A stretch of 64,000 bases of DNA from positions 303,501 to 367,500 of the forward strand of contig CAJNDS010002135.1 of assembly GCA_905221605.1 (NCBI GenBank). The letters are read 5' to 3'. A program made the translations under genes and the position numbers. The notes beneath the pieces were generated by a model. That model saw only the letters and a list, made by a program, of their open reading frames with translations. It was not told the origin of the DNA and made no database searches. Below, piece after piece: positions 1 through 10,931 of the stretch. The DNA comes from Symbiodinium natans (taxonomy: Eukaryota; Sar; Dinophyceae; Suessiales; Symbiodiniaceae). Numbering within the stretch: position 1 is the first letter of the stretch; the number at the start of each line of letters is the position of its first letter.

Positions 1-930
1 GGGCCATGAGCCATGAGGAAGGGCAGAGGCGGCGGAGAAGGCGGATGAAAAGGTCCTGACGTGAGGCGTGGGAGAAGCCATGGAGCGCCATGGGGCGGGA
101 AGGGCGGAGGGGGCGGGAACCATATGGAGCGCCGTGGAGCGGGAAGGGCGGATGGGGCGGAGCGGGAAGGGCGGAGGGGGCGGAAAGGGCGGAGGGGGCG
201 GGGAGGGCGGAGAGGGCGGGCAGGCACTGGGACCCTTTAAAGTCAGCTGATAGGGTCCAAAGCCGTGAAGCCATGGCATGAGCCATTAAGGGTGAGAGGC
301 ATGGGGCCATGAGGCCGAGGCGGCGGAGAAGGCGGAGGAAAAGGTCCAGGGACATGAGGCCGTGGGAGCCATGGGGCATGGGACCAATGAAGCCAGGAGC
401 GCCATGGAGCGGGAAGGGCGGAGGGGGAGGGGGCGGAAAGGGCGGAAAGGGCGGAGGGGGCGGGGAGGGCGGAGAGGGCGGGCATGCACTGGGACCCTTT
501 AAAGTCAGCTGAGAGGGTGCCATGGGAGCCATGGGGCGGGATGGGACCATGGAGCCATGGGGCCAGAGCCCCTAGAGCGGACAAAAATGGGTCTGGCCAA
601 AGCTCCTAGAGCGGACAAAAATGGGCATGGGGCCATGGGGCCGAGGCGGCGGAGAAGGCGGAGGAAAAGGTCCAGGGACATGAGGCCGTGGGAGCCATGG
701 GGCATGGGACCAATGAAGCCAGGAGCGCCATGGAGCGGGAAGGGGGGGAGGGGGCGGAAAGGGCGGAAAGGGCGGAGGGGCGGGGAGGGCGGAGAGGGCG
801 GGCATGCACTGGGACCCTTTAAAGTCAGCTGAGAGGGTGCCATGGGAGCCATGGGGCGGGATGGGACCATGGAGCCATGGGGCCAAAGCCCCTAGAGCGG
901 ACAAAAATGGGTCTGGCCAAAGCCCCTAGA
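1..930. repeat. GC-rich tandem repeat, about 320-base units
   Basis: Three related units follow each other. The landmark gaggcggcggagaaggcgg begins near 26, 317 and 643; the last two units are nearly identical and the first is diverged. Each unit contains a purine-rich GGCGGAGG/GGCGGAAAG tract, the string actgggaccctttaaagtca, and one or two copies of cctagagcggacaaaaatgg. Open frames here on both strands are biased towards Pro/Arg/Gly and change with every repeat, so I read them as composition artefacts, not genes. Confidence 0.85.
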
Positions 931-1151
931 GCGGACAAAAATGGGTCTTCACTGACGCCGCCCCGCTGCTGCTGGGGTCGGCGGATAAGTGTTTACGAAG
1001 ATCAGGGTACCCTTATATATAAAGGATCCCCACATAGTATGGTTCCTTTAAAACAAGGACCACAAAAAGGTACCAACACCCATATCCACGAACAAACAAG
1101 AACTCTTCATCTTGGGAATTCAATCCATCTACATTCCAAGGCAGCCGGGTC

Positions 1152-1421
1152 GTGGCCCTCATCACACTCTACGCTCGCGGCGCTGATGTGGCGACAGTTC
1201 GCTCTTCGTTTCAGGCGTCCGAATCAGAGATTCGTGATGCCAGAGCATGGCCAGAACATGGCGTTCTCTCATCATACCGGCTACTTCAGCATAAAGTGCA
1301 TCATCAAAGACAGGTTGCCCGGCGTTGCGCGATGAGCCACCTGCGACTTAGACTTGAAACTTTGTGGAGGCTTGGTTCGCGTTCACGCGACAACGCCGAA
1401 GAGGTACGGTTGCTCGGCTGA
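1152..1421 (+). CDS. possible coding exon, unknown protein
   Basis: An open frame of about 89 codons has ordinary amino-acid composition. It begins ALITLYARGADVATVRSSF and continues with charged, helix-prone sequence, a pattern that could fit a helix-turn-helix-like segment. A second open stretch in another frame, about 1480-1590 (EEAFVLDAYGHYQEATL), could be a following exon. No family is recognised and no start codon is convincing. It lies between two repeat arrays, so it may be an old gene or transposon fragment. This is inference from composition only. Confidence 0.25.
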   Translation: MALITLYARGADVATVRSSFQASESEIRDARAWPEHGVLSSYRLLQHKVHHQRQVARRCAMSHLRLRLETLWRLGSRSRDNAEEVRLLG

Positions 1422-1734
1422 ACGAAACGAAGCTTGCTATGAAACCGAGCAGCTGTGCAGAATTCAACAATCTTGGCCCAGAAAGAAGAAGCCTTTGTGC
1501 TGGATGCATATGGTCACTACCAAGAGGCAACGCTGATACAGATCTCTACGCCGCAGCTACAGAGAATAGTATCAGTGTGTGGAGGGCTCGAAGAGACATG
1601 CGATGTAAAGGAAGGTCATGCAGGGATCCCCAACCACAACTTCTTGCAACTTTGGTGGTGCTGGAGGCTTGTGAGACGAGGGGGATGGATGTACTGCAAC
1701 CTGCCATGTCCGTCTGTTCCGTCATGCAACCCTT

Positions 1735-2850
1735 TTCACCACAAGCCGGCCTCAGGCCCAGCATCATGAGCATCACCGGCTGCACTTTTCAAAGCAGCCG
1801 GTCACCCCCGCATCATGAGCATCAGTGGCTGCGCTTTTCACTGCAAACTGGCCTCAGGCCCAGCATCATGAGCATCAGCGGCTGCGCTTTTCACCGCAAA
1901 CCGGCCTCAGGCCCAGCATCATGAGCATCAGCGGCTGCGCTTTTCGGCCTCAGGCCCAGCATCATGAGCATCACCGGCTGCGCTTTTCACCGCAAGCCCT
2001 CAGGCCCGGCATCATGAGCATCACCGGCTGCGCTTTCCAAAGCAGCCGGCCACCCCCGCATCATGAGCATCAGTCACTGCTAACTGGCCTCAGGCCCAGC
2101 ATCATGAGCATCAGCGGCTGCGCTTTTCACCGCAAACCGGCCTCAGGCCCAGCATCATGAGCATCAGCGGCTGCGCTTTTCGGCCTCAGGCCCAGCATCA
2201 TGAGCATCACCGGCTGCGCTTTTCACCGCAAGCCCTCAGGCCCGGCATCATGAGCATCACCGGCTGCGCTTTCCAAAGCAGCCGGCCACCCCCGCATCAT
2301 GAGCATCAGTGGCTGCGCTTTTCACTGCAAACTGGCTTCAGGCCCAACTCAGGCCCAGCATCATGAGCATCACTGGCTGCGCTTTTCAAAGCAGCCGGCC
2401 GCAAGCCCCGCATCATGAGCATCAGCCGGCAACACTTTTCACGACAAACGGCCACAGGCCCAGCATCATGAGCATCACGCCCGGCATCATGATCAGCATC
2501 ATGAGCATCAGCTGGCATCCCTAACTGCAAGCCGGCCACAGGTCCCGCATCATGAGCATCAGCCGGCAACCCTTTTCACCGCAACCCGGCCTCAGGCCCA
2601 GCATCATGAGCATCACCGGCTGCACTTTTCAAAGCAGCCGGCCACAAGCCCCACATCATAAGCATCAGCCGCAGCACTTTTCACATCACGTCCAGCACCA
2701 TGATCAGCATCATGAGCATCAGCTGGCCACCCTGTTGGCTGTAAGCCGGCCTCAGGCCCGGCATCATGAGCATCACCGGCTGTGCTTTTCACTGCAGCCG
2801 GCCACAGGCCCCGCATCATGAGCATAAGCCGGCAACCCTTTTATCGCATT
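1735..2850. repeat. minisatellite with atcatgagcatca core
   Basis: About 22 copies of a unit of roughly 35-55 bases each contain atcatgagcatca followed by variants of ccggctgcgcttttcaccgc and ggcctcaggcccagc. A higher-order duplication is visible: roughly 1870-2072 is repeated almost exactly at 2108-2310, an offset of about 238 bases. Later copies (2400-2850) are more diverged and include shortened units. Frames open across it translate as His/Met/Pro-rich repeats and are not treated as genes. Confidence 0.92.
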
Positions 2851-2879
2851 GCGTTCAGCCGAAGCCTGACACATGGACA

Positions 2880-4275
2880 TTGTCAATGATGCTCCCCGCC
2901 CCCCCCCACCCTCTCCTCATCATCCCTTTCAAAAAAGCAACTGCGCGGAATAGAATTGCTGAGCGAACGAGCGAAGATGCTTGGGGGGTCCATCGGAGGC
3001 TGCGAGGTTACTGCTGTACAGTATCTCAGGCGAGACTGGTCGGCCACTACGTACCTTGGCAGACAGCTGGTTTGATGCCGCTTTGTGAGACCTTGTTCTC
3101 AATGGTTTCATACACCAGGGTCGCCAGCCCCCTACCGTAATCAAAAAAGAGTTCCCGTGAACTTGATCTCCAGTGAACCAGCGCAGAGCACGAGGCAGCA
3201 AAGCAATGAGCAACTGATAGAAATGAGTTTCTGGCGAACCCAGTGTGCTCTCCACCTCCCGCCCCCCTTGTTACAAAGAAATGTGCCGTTCTGGTGCCGG
3301 CTGTCAGGGTTTCTCTGCGCACCCCTTCCGAGCTATCCCCAGGAGCGGCTGTGCCAGGATCGCTCAAGAAGTTCAGATCAGACGTGACTTGGACGTTCTT
3401 TCTGTAGAAGGTGCGAGGGGTTTTGTGCTCGGTTCCTGCAGGTTTGTACAGAGGGTCCGCGATCAAAGTTGCATGAGCCCAAACCACACTTGTGGAAGCA
3501 ATGCTGGAATCCCAATGCTGGCATCAATCGGGCGAATATACCTGATGCAACATGCCCCACAAACATGCTGGGCCGGGGAGCCTTCGCCCTTGCAAGTTGT
3601 GCGTCCTACTCGTACATCAACTTACTCGGCTACTGGGCTCGATGCTTTCGTTCACTTGATCCAAAAAAGTTCAGCTTCATAGACACCACTTCCTGAGCTT
3701 GAAGTGGGCTCCTGTCCAGTCAACATTGCCTAAACGATGCTCCTGCAGTTGGAAGGACTTCCCACCAAACAGCTTGCTGTCCCAGCGACAAAATCAAACT
3801 CTTTCATTATCATTCATTGCCCATCTTTGGCAAACAAGTATGTAAAGCGCGCTGAAGCTGATGCCCGCGCTGGCCACGAATTGTTGGGTGCGAGTTTATG
3901 CGATCAGCTATGGATGTGAGCAAAGTGGCTAAGTCTCTTTATGGTCACTCGTGCGCTTGTCAGAAGCTTGGTACCTGCCGGATGGGATTGCTTCCGCATG
4001 CTTCCGCCCTATCTCCATCCCAGTTTAACAAGCAGCCTTCAAGAGAACTTTGCTACGTCAATTTCGTCACTGGGCCAAAACGAAGAACGTTGTTCAGCTT
4101 TCTGGAAATTGGCCTGAGGCAATCTTCAGAGTCTCCGAAGCATGAGCGCCAAAGAATGCGGACTTCCTTCTGCGAAGAAAGATCGGAGACCCAGCTTTTC
4201 CCTGACAGGTCGGTGGCACGTGGCTTATCTGTGCCCACAGCATGCAACTTGAGTAAGTGCCCACTGGCCGGTTCT
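2880..4275. other. spacer without a convincing gene
   Basis: No recognisable gene on the plus strand. On the minus strand an open frame at 3047-3487 contains VWAHATLIADPLYKPAG and later LATLVYE, a loose resemblance to the segment after the reverse transcriptase domain of Ty3/gypsy elements. No catalytic motif survives and no LTRs were seen, so this is at most a decayed fragment. A C-rich run lies at about 2898-2910. Confidence 0.3.
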
Positions 4276-7200
4276 AGCTCTCTCGGGCTCAAGCTTTGCC
4301 TTGACCCCATCCACAAGGAAGGCCGGGCGGATTCTGTCTAAACGGGGTGCAGCCTTGGCCCCATGGGGCGGTGGAATGTTCTGCAATTATCTGCTTCTGC
4401 ATGCATGTATTTGCCGTGAATACATGAATGCAAATCAAAATGTACAGTACAGTAGATCTCTATATATATACACATGTAGATGTGAAGAAATACAAAGAAA
4501 CATGAGTGGCTAGACGTATATGCCTATATTCGATGAGATGAGAGTGCAGTTGTTGACATATTCGTATGCAACCCACATCAGTTGTCTCATGCGTATACAT
4601 GCCCTGGCTTATCCCCCCCCCCGCCCTCAACCCTCGACTGCAGTCTTGGCAGGAAGGTCCGTGCACCCTGCGGCCGCGCCAGCCTGAGCTTGGTGGGTGC
4701 GTCGTGCGCATGAAAACCCTACACTTAGAAGCCCATCATGAAGGCTGTTGTTATGCAACTTTGGGGGCCACCCTGACGACCTGCCCGCGTGACAGAGCTT
4801 CTTTCTTCGAACCCGGCCACGATGCAATATCCCCGAGCCCGGTCACGCTGTTAAATCCCCTCATACGACCTCATGACCTGATCTCATGATGTGGTGTCAT
4901 GGCAGAAGCCCGATGGGGCCATGGAGGAACTCAGCTCTCTTTGCTGTTATGTCAAAACTGGACTTGGAAGCTGAGGTCTCCCCATTCATACCTCTACGTT
5001 CTCTAGGCCTTGATTGATCTTGATTGTGTGTTGAATCTTGCGGTTTCGCCTCAGACCTGGATGTTGTGGCATGTGGTGGATGCAGGCTGCTTGCGCCATG
5101 TTCGCTACAGCATCCCTCTCCATGATGTCCAAGAAGGCACCTCCCAACAAGGCCCGTTCTGGGCCTGGCATTGGCATGCTTGTACTTGTGGGTCAGCTTG
5201 GTGCAGCTTGGTGCGCGTGAGTATGCCGGAAGATTATGCGAGGGGCTTCCGCTTTGTGCATCTCTGTTCTGCGCTCCCTCGATGCTGCGTTTGCGAAGAG
5301 GTTATGACAGCCTACGGGTGCTGCCGGCTACTTGCTGCACCACGCTGTGCTGGGCTGTGCTGGGTCGTGGTGCCTAGTTCCCCTTGTAAGTTGGGTGATG
5401 CTGGCAAAGTCATCGGTCTTGAGCTGAGTCCCAAAGCTGGTGCCACCATTGCTGCCGTTGCTCTCGCTGCTTTAGCACTGCTGCTTTAGCAGTCGTCGCG
5501 AGCACTGTTTGGCAGCTGTAGCAGCGGCGCAGTCAAGCAGCTCGCGGTCTCCCTGGCCTGCCAGTGTCTTCCTCACGGCCGCGCTGGCAGTCTACCACTT
5601 CATCGCGAACGGCGAGCGCGACCCTCAGCTCTGGCGCCTTCTGGCAGGGTTTGGATCAAGCAAATGGATAGCGGTGCAGCCGGGGGCAGTGTCAAAAACG
5701 GCGGCACGGTGGCACAGTGGCCCGGGAAACCCCATGCACGCCTCAGGTTCTCGGCAATCCTGACACTGGCAGCCTCCGGCTGAGCTTATCCGCAAGACGA
5801 CACAGCCCCCCCATTTCACCGACTTGCGCCCTTTGGTGGAGTCAACTGAGCTGTCCTGGAGGTCATCTTCCAGTGTCTGGGCTTCGCCTTGCTCTGCGTG
5901 CAGGTCCTGCTGACCGCCCGGGGCCTCGGAGCTTGAGACCTGACCTGCGTATAGAATTCGATGCCCGCCGTTGCCCGCATCGTCAAGCGAGTCTAGATTG
6001 ATTAAATTGCTTCATGCCTACTTGGTTCTGCAAAAGATGAGCCTGCCGGGGGCCCAGGGCACCTGCGCTGGCATTTCCGCCCGAGCGCTGGCACTGGACG
6101 CCGGAAGCCCAGCTGCCTCCATTTGCACAGCCGGTTGAAGAAGCTGCCCTCTTAAGTTCCGAGCATCCATGGAATCTACGGGCCACGCCTTCGCCAAGGC
6201 TTGGGCTTTGTGCTTTCGCCTGTCGTCCACGCTGGGGCCTTAGCGAGTCTGTAGGTGCGGCCCAAAAGCCCAGAACTAGCTTGTTTGGAGCCAATTCCTG
6301 TGCACGTTCAGATGTTCGCTGGCTTGCAGTCTGTGGTTGAATGGCTACCTGCCCGTGGACGCCTCTGGGGACTGGGCCTACCAGGCCAGCGTCCGAACGA
6401 CCTGGTTGGAGAATTAGCAAATGCCCTTCGCTCTATGTCTACTACAAATATTGAAGATACTAGTGGAGCTGTGCACCTGTGGGCAGTTGTTTTTGCCCGA
6501 GTCCTAGAGTGATGTGAGAGCCTCGCTGCTGGGTGCAAGCACCCCGAATCAGGATGAGATCGCGGCTAGATCACAGTACCTCAGCAACATTTCCAGTAGC
6601 ACATAAACAAGTTAATTCCCTTTGAACGAATGGCAACCAAAAGCTCTTGCTTGATTGGAAAGAAGACATGTGCTACGATAGGTTAAGTTCGACATCAAAG
6701 CGCCACTACATCTCTTTCTGTTGCAGTAGCAGCCTTGGCCTACCGAGGCTGCTTGCACAGAAATGTCTGTTGACATGTGTTATTTCGTCAGATGCTTTCT
6801 ATGAAAAATCACATCATGCATGTACAAGAAGACATGAGTACAACCCCCCCCCCCCCCCGAATCAATATGAACATCTGGCATGAAGACAACAGTGAAGTAC
6901 ATACAAGAGGTCAGCGGCATGTGCATGTTCATTGGACACTGGTTTCAATCTCGACATATCAACAAAGAGTCTTAAAGAATTCTGTTAGTTTTGAAGCGGT
7001 TAACGTTTGTTTTCAATTCTATCAGTTATGGGAACATCAAAAGCTTTCGTTGCGTGTACAAAATAAGCGCGTTGCGAACCACGATTGAAAAAAACAACTT
7101 GCCGCCCTGTCACTCGCAATCTGTCCGCTGTGTTGAGTATGTACCCGAAATCCCCCGCCCCCTACCCTGAAGCTATGCCTACCGAAGCACAGGAAAAACG

Positions 7201-10200
7201 GCTCAAGCGCAATGTCATCTGGGACGGAATTGGATTCAAGTCTGAGATATACTTAGTCGCAGGGTGCAAATGCGAAGATGGGCTGAAGCTTGGTGAGTGA
7301 TCTGCTGGAGCATCAGCAACCTGATCGCGATGTGGCAGGGCATGGTGCCTGCCCTCGATCGATCGTTGCGGCCGCGTGCTTCCTTCTGCGTTAAAAATGC
7401 CGGATGGGAGGATGACGTAGACTCTCATGCATGGCTTACTGAAAGCCAGTGATGAGTCGGCAGTCAGGATCAACCATCTGATTGCATCTGGCACATCGTG
7501 AGGGTTGAGCATGACCGCATGTGCCGCTTGGCGTGAGAAAGAGTTCGCCGGAAGACAGAGCCGATCTCATGCATGGCTTGCATGGAAAGCGATGCTCCAG
7601 TTCCGGGCAGCAGCCATCCGATGGTGCCCTGCACGTGCCGTGCAAGATGCATTGGATGTTGCTTGTGAACTGTCGAGGCAAGTCATTGTTGACTAACGCA
7701 CCCATGAAGATGACAAAGGCGTTGCGCATTGATTTTGTGTCACAGCTTTTGAGCTGTGTCGTTTGCTCACGTGTGCTCATGAAGAACATGGCATGGCAAC
7801 TTGCTTCCGCACACTGCCTTCTCAAATGAGAGGACCAAATTTCGTACGTGCGACAGCAGTCAGCACTTACAACTTACATGGCAGTGTCCTTCACGAGGCC
7901 GTGGATATCGTGTCCCTCGTGTTGGTCCTGTGGCTACTGCCGCTTGGCATGCAGAGTCCGGCAGTTCTATGACTCACAACACATTTTCCTAGCAAGTGAG
8001 CGTTAGCAAATGCCTGAGACATGGACGTTCACGCAGCTGACAAAAGCTCAGCCACAATCTTCCACCGATCCTATCGCCACACAGCAGAGCTCGGCACTAG
8101 CGAAGCGGCCCCACGCCAGCCCAACGCAGGCATGCTCGTAGTGTGGTGTCGTTCGGGAGGGCTAGCCGTATATTCCGTCCAGTCCCTGCACACTGGACAG
8201 TTGGGTCCGACTAACTCGCCCCGACGTCTTTGAAAGTCTGTGCTCTTTCAGCCCAGGCATTCATTGCTTTTGGAGAAGAAGCACACGTACCAGAAAGAGC
8301 AGGACCACCGAACCAGTGGGCGCAGTTCAGAAACCCAAAGTTCACTTATCGGGCGGCTGTGCGCAGGATACCTTTCCTGCAACTCCTGTCGTGCCCTGAA
8401 GCTGTCGAACACTCCTCCAGGATTCTGAACACACCTGCGAACCTGCCCACAGTTCACTGTCTGCGAGCTTCCACGCAAGGGCAAACCAGAGCGCACTGGA
8501 AGGTACTGGCCTGTCTCGTGTTGGCAATCTTCTTTCACGCTGCTGGACCCTCAAAGCGTTTCACACGACATGGTGCGAGTCATGGGTGCGAAGCTCATGA
8601 TGTGTGGATAAGACAGCACTGAAACATCCGACGTTCGCCAACATTCTTGCGCAGTGACAGTACTGCCCATTCCCTCGAGCATTGTGTTGGGTCTGTGGCT
8701 GAGGACATGAACTCGCGACCGATCTTTGACACCCTTTGGATGGCAGGTGTGGCCAGCATGTCAAAGTTGTCAACAACCCGAGAGCTGCCAAATCCTGTGA
8801 CCCCAACGCGCCCCGAAGTAAAGCCTGGTGGCTTCCCGGTTGTGTTAGAGTTTGTTACTCAGAGCCCTCGTCGTCCGGATCGTGCAAAGAGCAGGTCTGT
8901 TCATCAGCGCCGTGGCAGTCTTGCCTCAGGCGCAGCCATTCGCAGTGCATGGTGTCAGAACTAGTCAGAACTAACTGCCCAACATGGATGATCATGGATG
9001 TATCTGCCTTGCCCCTTCTTCACGCAGACGAGGAGAACTGCTTAATCGTCGCAACTTCTTTCAGCAAAGTTTGTGGAGCAAGCGGCGTGGTGGGTGTTTG
9101 CACTTGGCCTGCCAGCTGTGGCTCATCTCCAAGACCGGCGGCAAGGTTGAGCCGGCGACCTAGCATCGGGAAGGGCCAATGCTACGGCAAGTGGCCGAAG
9201 ATGTGCAGTGTGTCAGAGCTTAAGGGCTGGGGTAAGTAAGAATGTGTGTCTGCTTGGCGGCCACATGATTCGCAGGCCGTTGACCAGCCACTACATCGCA
9301 GCGATGGCCATCAGCCGGGCCTTGAGCGGTGCACGCCCCAGCTGGGTCACACACGGCAACAGACAAGAAAGAAACAGCGACTGAGATACTGTTTTTGGTA
9401 GACAACATTGCCAGTACAATTGTCAAAGGTAGTTGCAAGTGCGTATGCATGGCAAAGGAGTTTTGCATAAGCTAGGATAACTGAGTTCAGCTCCAGGTCA
9501 GTTACGCAGGATTGCCGGTAGGCCCAAGTCAGCAATCAAGATGTGCAGCCCTTCGTTCTCTTAAGTTGTCCATTCCCTGTTTCTTTCTGCTGAAGTGCAG
9601 AGTTTGTGGAATCGAAATACCTACAAGCCTCACTATCGAAGAGTCGCTTGTGCAAGTGCGAAGGGTCGAAAGAGCTTCCTACTCAGATTGAGTAGGGCTG
9701 GATTGTGGTTGCAACAGGTTCGCATGACATACAAGGAATCCTATCAAGACTGCAGAACACCCCCCCAAACCATTCCCGAAATGTAGCATGGATCCTCATG
9801 CTCTTCTCGAGAAAGAAACATTATCTACGGCCACCTTGAAAGGCGTTCCCAAAAAACTCTGCTCTCGCTGTATATTCTCACTGGTGTCTAGGCCCTAGGC
9901 GCTCCCAGATTACCTGCTTCTCCTTACCAATACCATGCAAAATCCTGGTTAGAATGCGGGCCCCCCTTCCCCCCCCCCCCCCCCCCTTTTGCTCTGTTTG
10001 CAACACTGCTTTCAGGTGTCTTCATGTGGCATGCACGCTTCGACATCACCTGCGCTCCGTGGGTGTCTGGCTTCAACCATGCCATCTGGGTCCGACGCTG
10101 AGAGATGTAGAAGACGCTTGAAGTTTGAAGATACTTTTAGGACGGCCGAAAAACAATAATCACAATAATCCCGGTCATATACTCGGCTTGAAGACCGCCT

Positions 10201-10668
10201 GTCGCCCCACAGTCTGTATGCTGAGTTCATCTTGGGAGCTCATGCTCTGCACATGCTGCTGCTTGGCGACTTCGGCTACTACTACATCAAGCCCAGTGCT
10301 CGGTATGAACGAGTCTGTCACGCACTCGTTCATGGCATGGCTCTGCAAAGCCACAATGCAGCTTCCACCTCACTGTCTGCCACATGCGGAGTTCAACTTG
10401 CATGCGTCAGCACGGACAGCTGCTCCCAGTGGCAAGATATTCCTGCATTCCTTGATATTCCTTGCCTGACGTCGCCTGATGTGGTCGATGGTAAGGACTG
10501 TCATGAAGGGAGGCCTGACTGCGCAGCTGGATCTGATCCAGGAGACATGCTGACTTTGAGCTCTAGCCGTGTCAAACGTGGCAGCTTTGTGGTTGACTTG
10601 CAGGCAGGCTCAGATTTCGCAAGCTGCGGCACTATGCTTCTCTGCAGGACAGCTACGTGTAGCTCCGA
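4276..10668 (+). repeat. tandem segmental duplication, copy A
   Basis: Collinear similarity to 11036-19218 was found at a series of landmarks, in introns as well as exons. Paired positions are: the 50-base block at 4276 and 11036; the block near 4640 and 11570; exon 1 (5098/11808); exons 2-16 in identical order; and the tail caggacagctacgtgtagct at about 10647 and 19197. Copy A is about 6.4 kb and copy B about 8.2 kb, and most of the difference is repeat expansion in one intron of copy B. Between the landmarks some intron stretches have diverged completely, so this is an old or partly gene-converted duplication, not a fresh one. Confidence 0.9.
5098..10553 (+). CDS. ERD2/KDEL-receptor-like protein, gene A (16 exons)
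   Basis: Predicted seven-helix receptor of the ER lumen protein-retaining family, which returns escaped luminal proteins from Golgi to ER. Inferred exons: 5098-5177, 5566-5644, 5862-5915, 6058-6103, 6330-6384, 7898-7938, 8257-8302, 8367-8390, 8503-8541, 8704-8746, 8895-8929, 9116-9150, 9276-9328, 10016-10089, 10226-10290, 10496-10553 (stop TGA). Joined, the 3' exons read FISAVAVLPQ-LWLISKTGGKVE-PLTSHYIAAMAISRALS and end LLLGDFGYYYIK-TVMKGG, which lines up with plant ERD2-like proteins (VLPQL, VEPFTAHY, ADFCYYYVKS). Exon 4 is TCAGISARALALDA, the family CAGLS region. Donors are mostly GC or GT, with GA in two places. Exon 4 is one base shorter than in gene B, so with the same GA donor the frame breaks after it: gene A may be a pseudogene or splice differently. 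Exon 1 and its donor are tentative. The usual RYLDLF motif is absent, so the ligand is uncertain. Confidence 0.8.
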
Positions 10669-10931
10669 TGTGTTCTGAGATCGCTCCCTCCCAGGTCGAA
10701 ATTCACTGCAAACGCAGGGGGTGAGGAAGAACGTGTGTCATTGTCGCTTGCACGCGTTAGAAGAGTTTTTTGCACAGTCTGATGTGGCTGTGGAGCTTCC
10801 TCTCCCTTCATGAATTCTTGTTTTTCCTGGGAACGGACATCTGAGCTGCTCAGAAAGATGAGCGCAGCGTACTGTTGACACGTGCTCAGGGAGCTGTGAA
10901 GCGATGCAACTCCAAAACAAAAGCGGCCTGC

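Noticed and set aside
243-904. Minus-strand Pro/Leu-rich open frames over the first repeat
   Set aside because: They are produced by the GGCGGAGG repeat composition and recur with each unit; no domain or start context.
5385-5490. Hydrophobic reading GDAGKVIGLELSPKAGATIA and onward in intron 1 of gene A
   Set aside because: It looks like a membrane exon, but copy B carries a one-base insertion in the middle and exons 1 and 2 already join in phase without it, so it is probably intron.
7085-7300. Reading GIGFKSEIYLVA, first taken for the family GISLKSQ segment
   Set aside because: It lies after the GYLPVDASGDW exon, in the wrong order, is absent from copy B, and the true counterpart (TCAGISARALA) is at 6058.
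8855-8894. Upstream extension LLRALVVRIVQR of the LFISAVAVLPQ exon
   Set aside because: Copy B has an 11-base insertion and a 1-base deletion here, and the previous exon (ending GCA G) joins perfectly to GT CTG at 8895, so this is intron.
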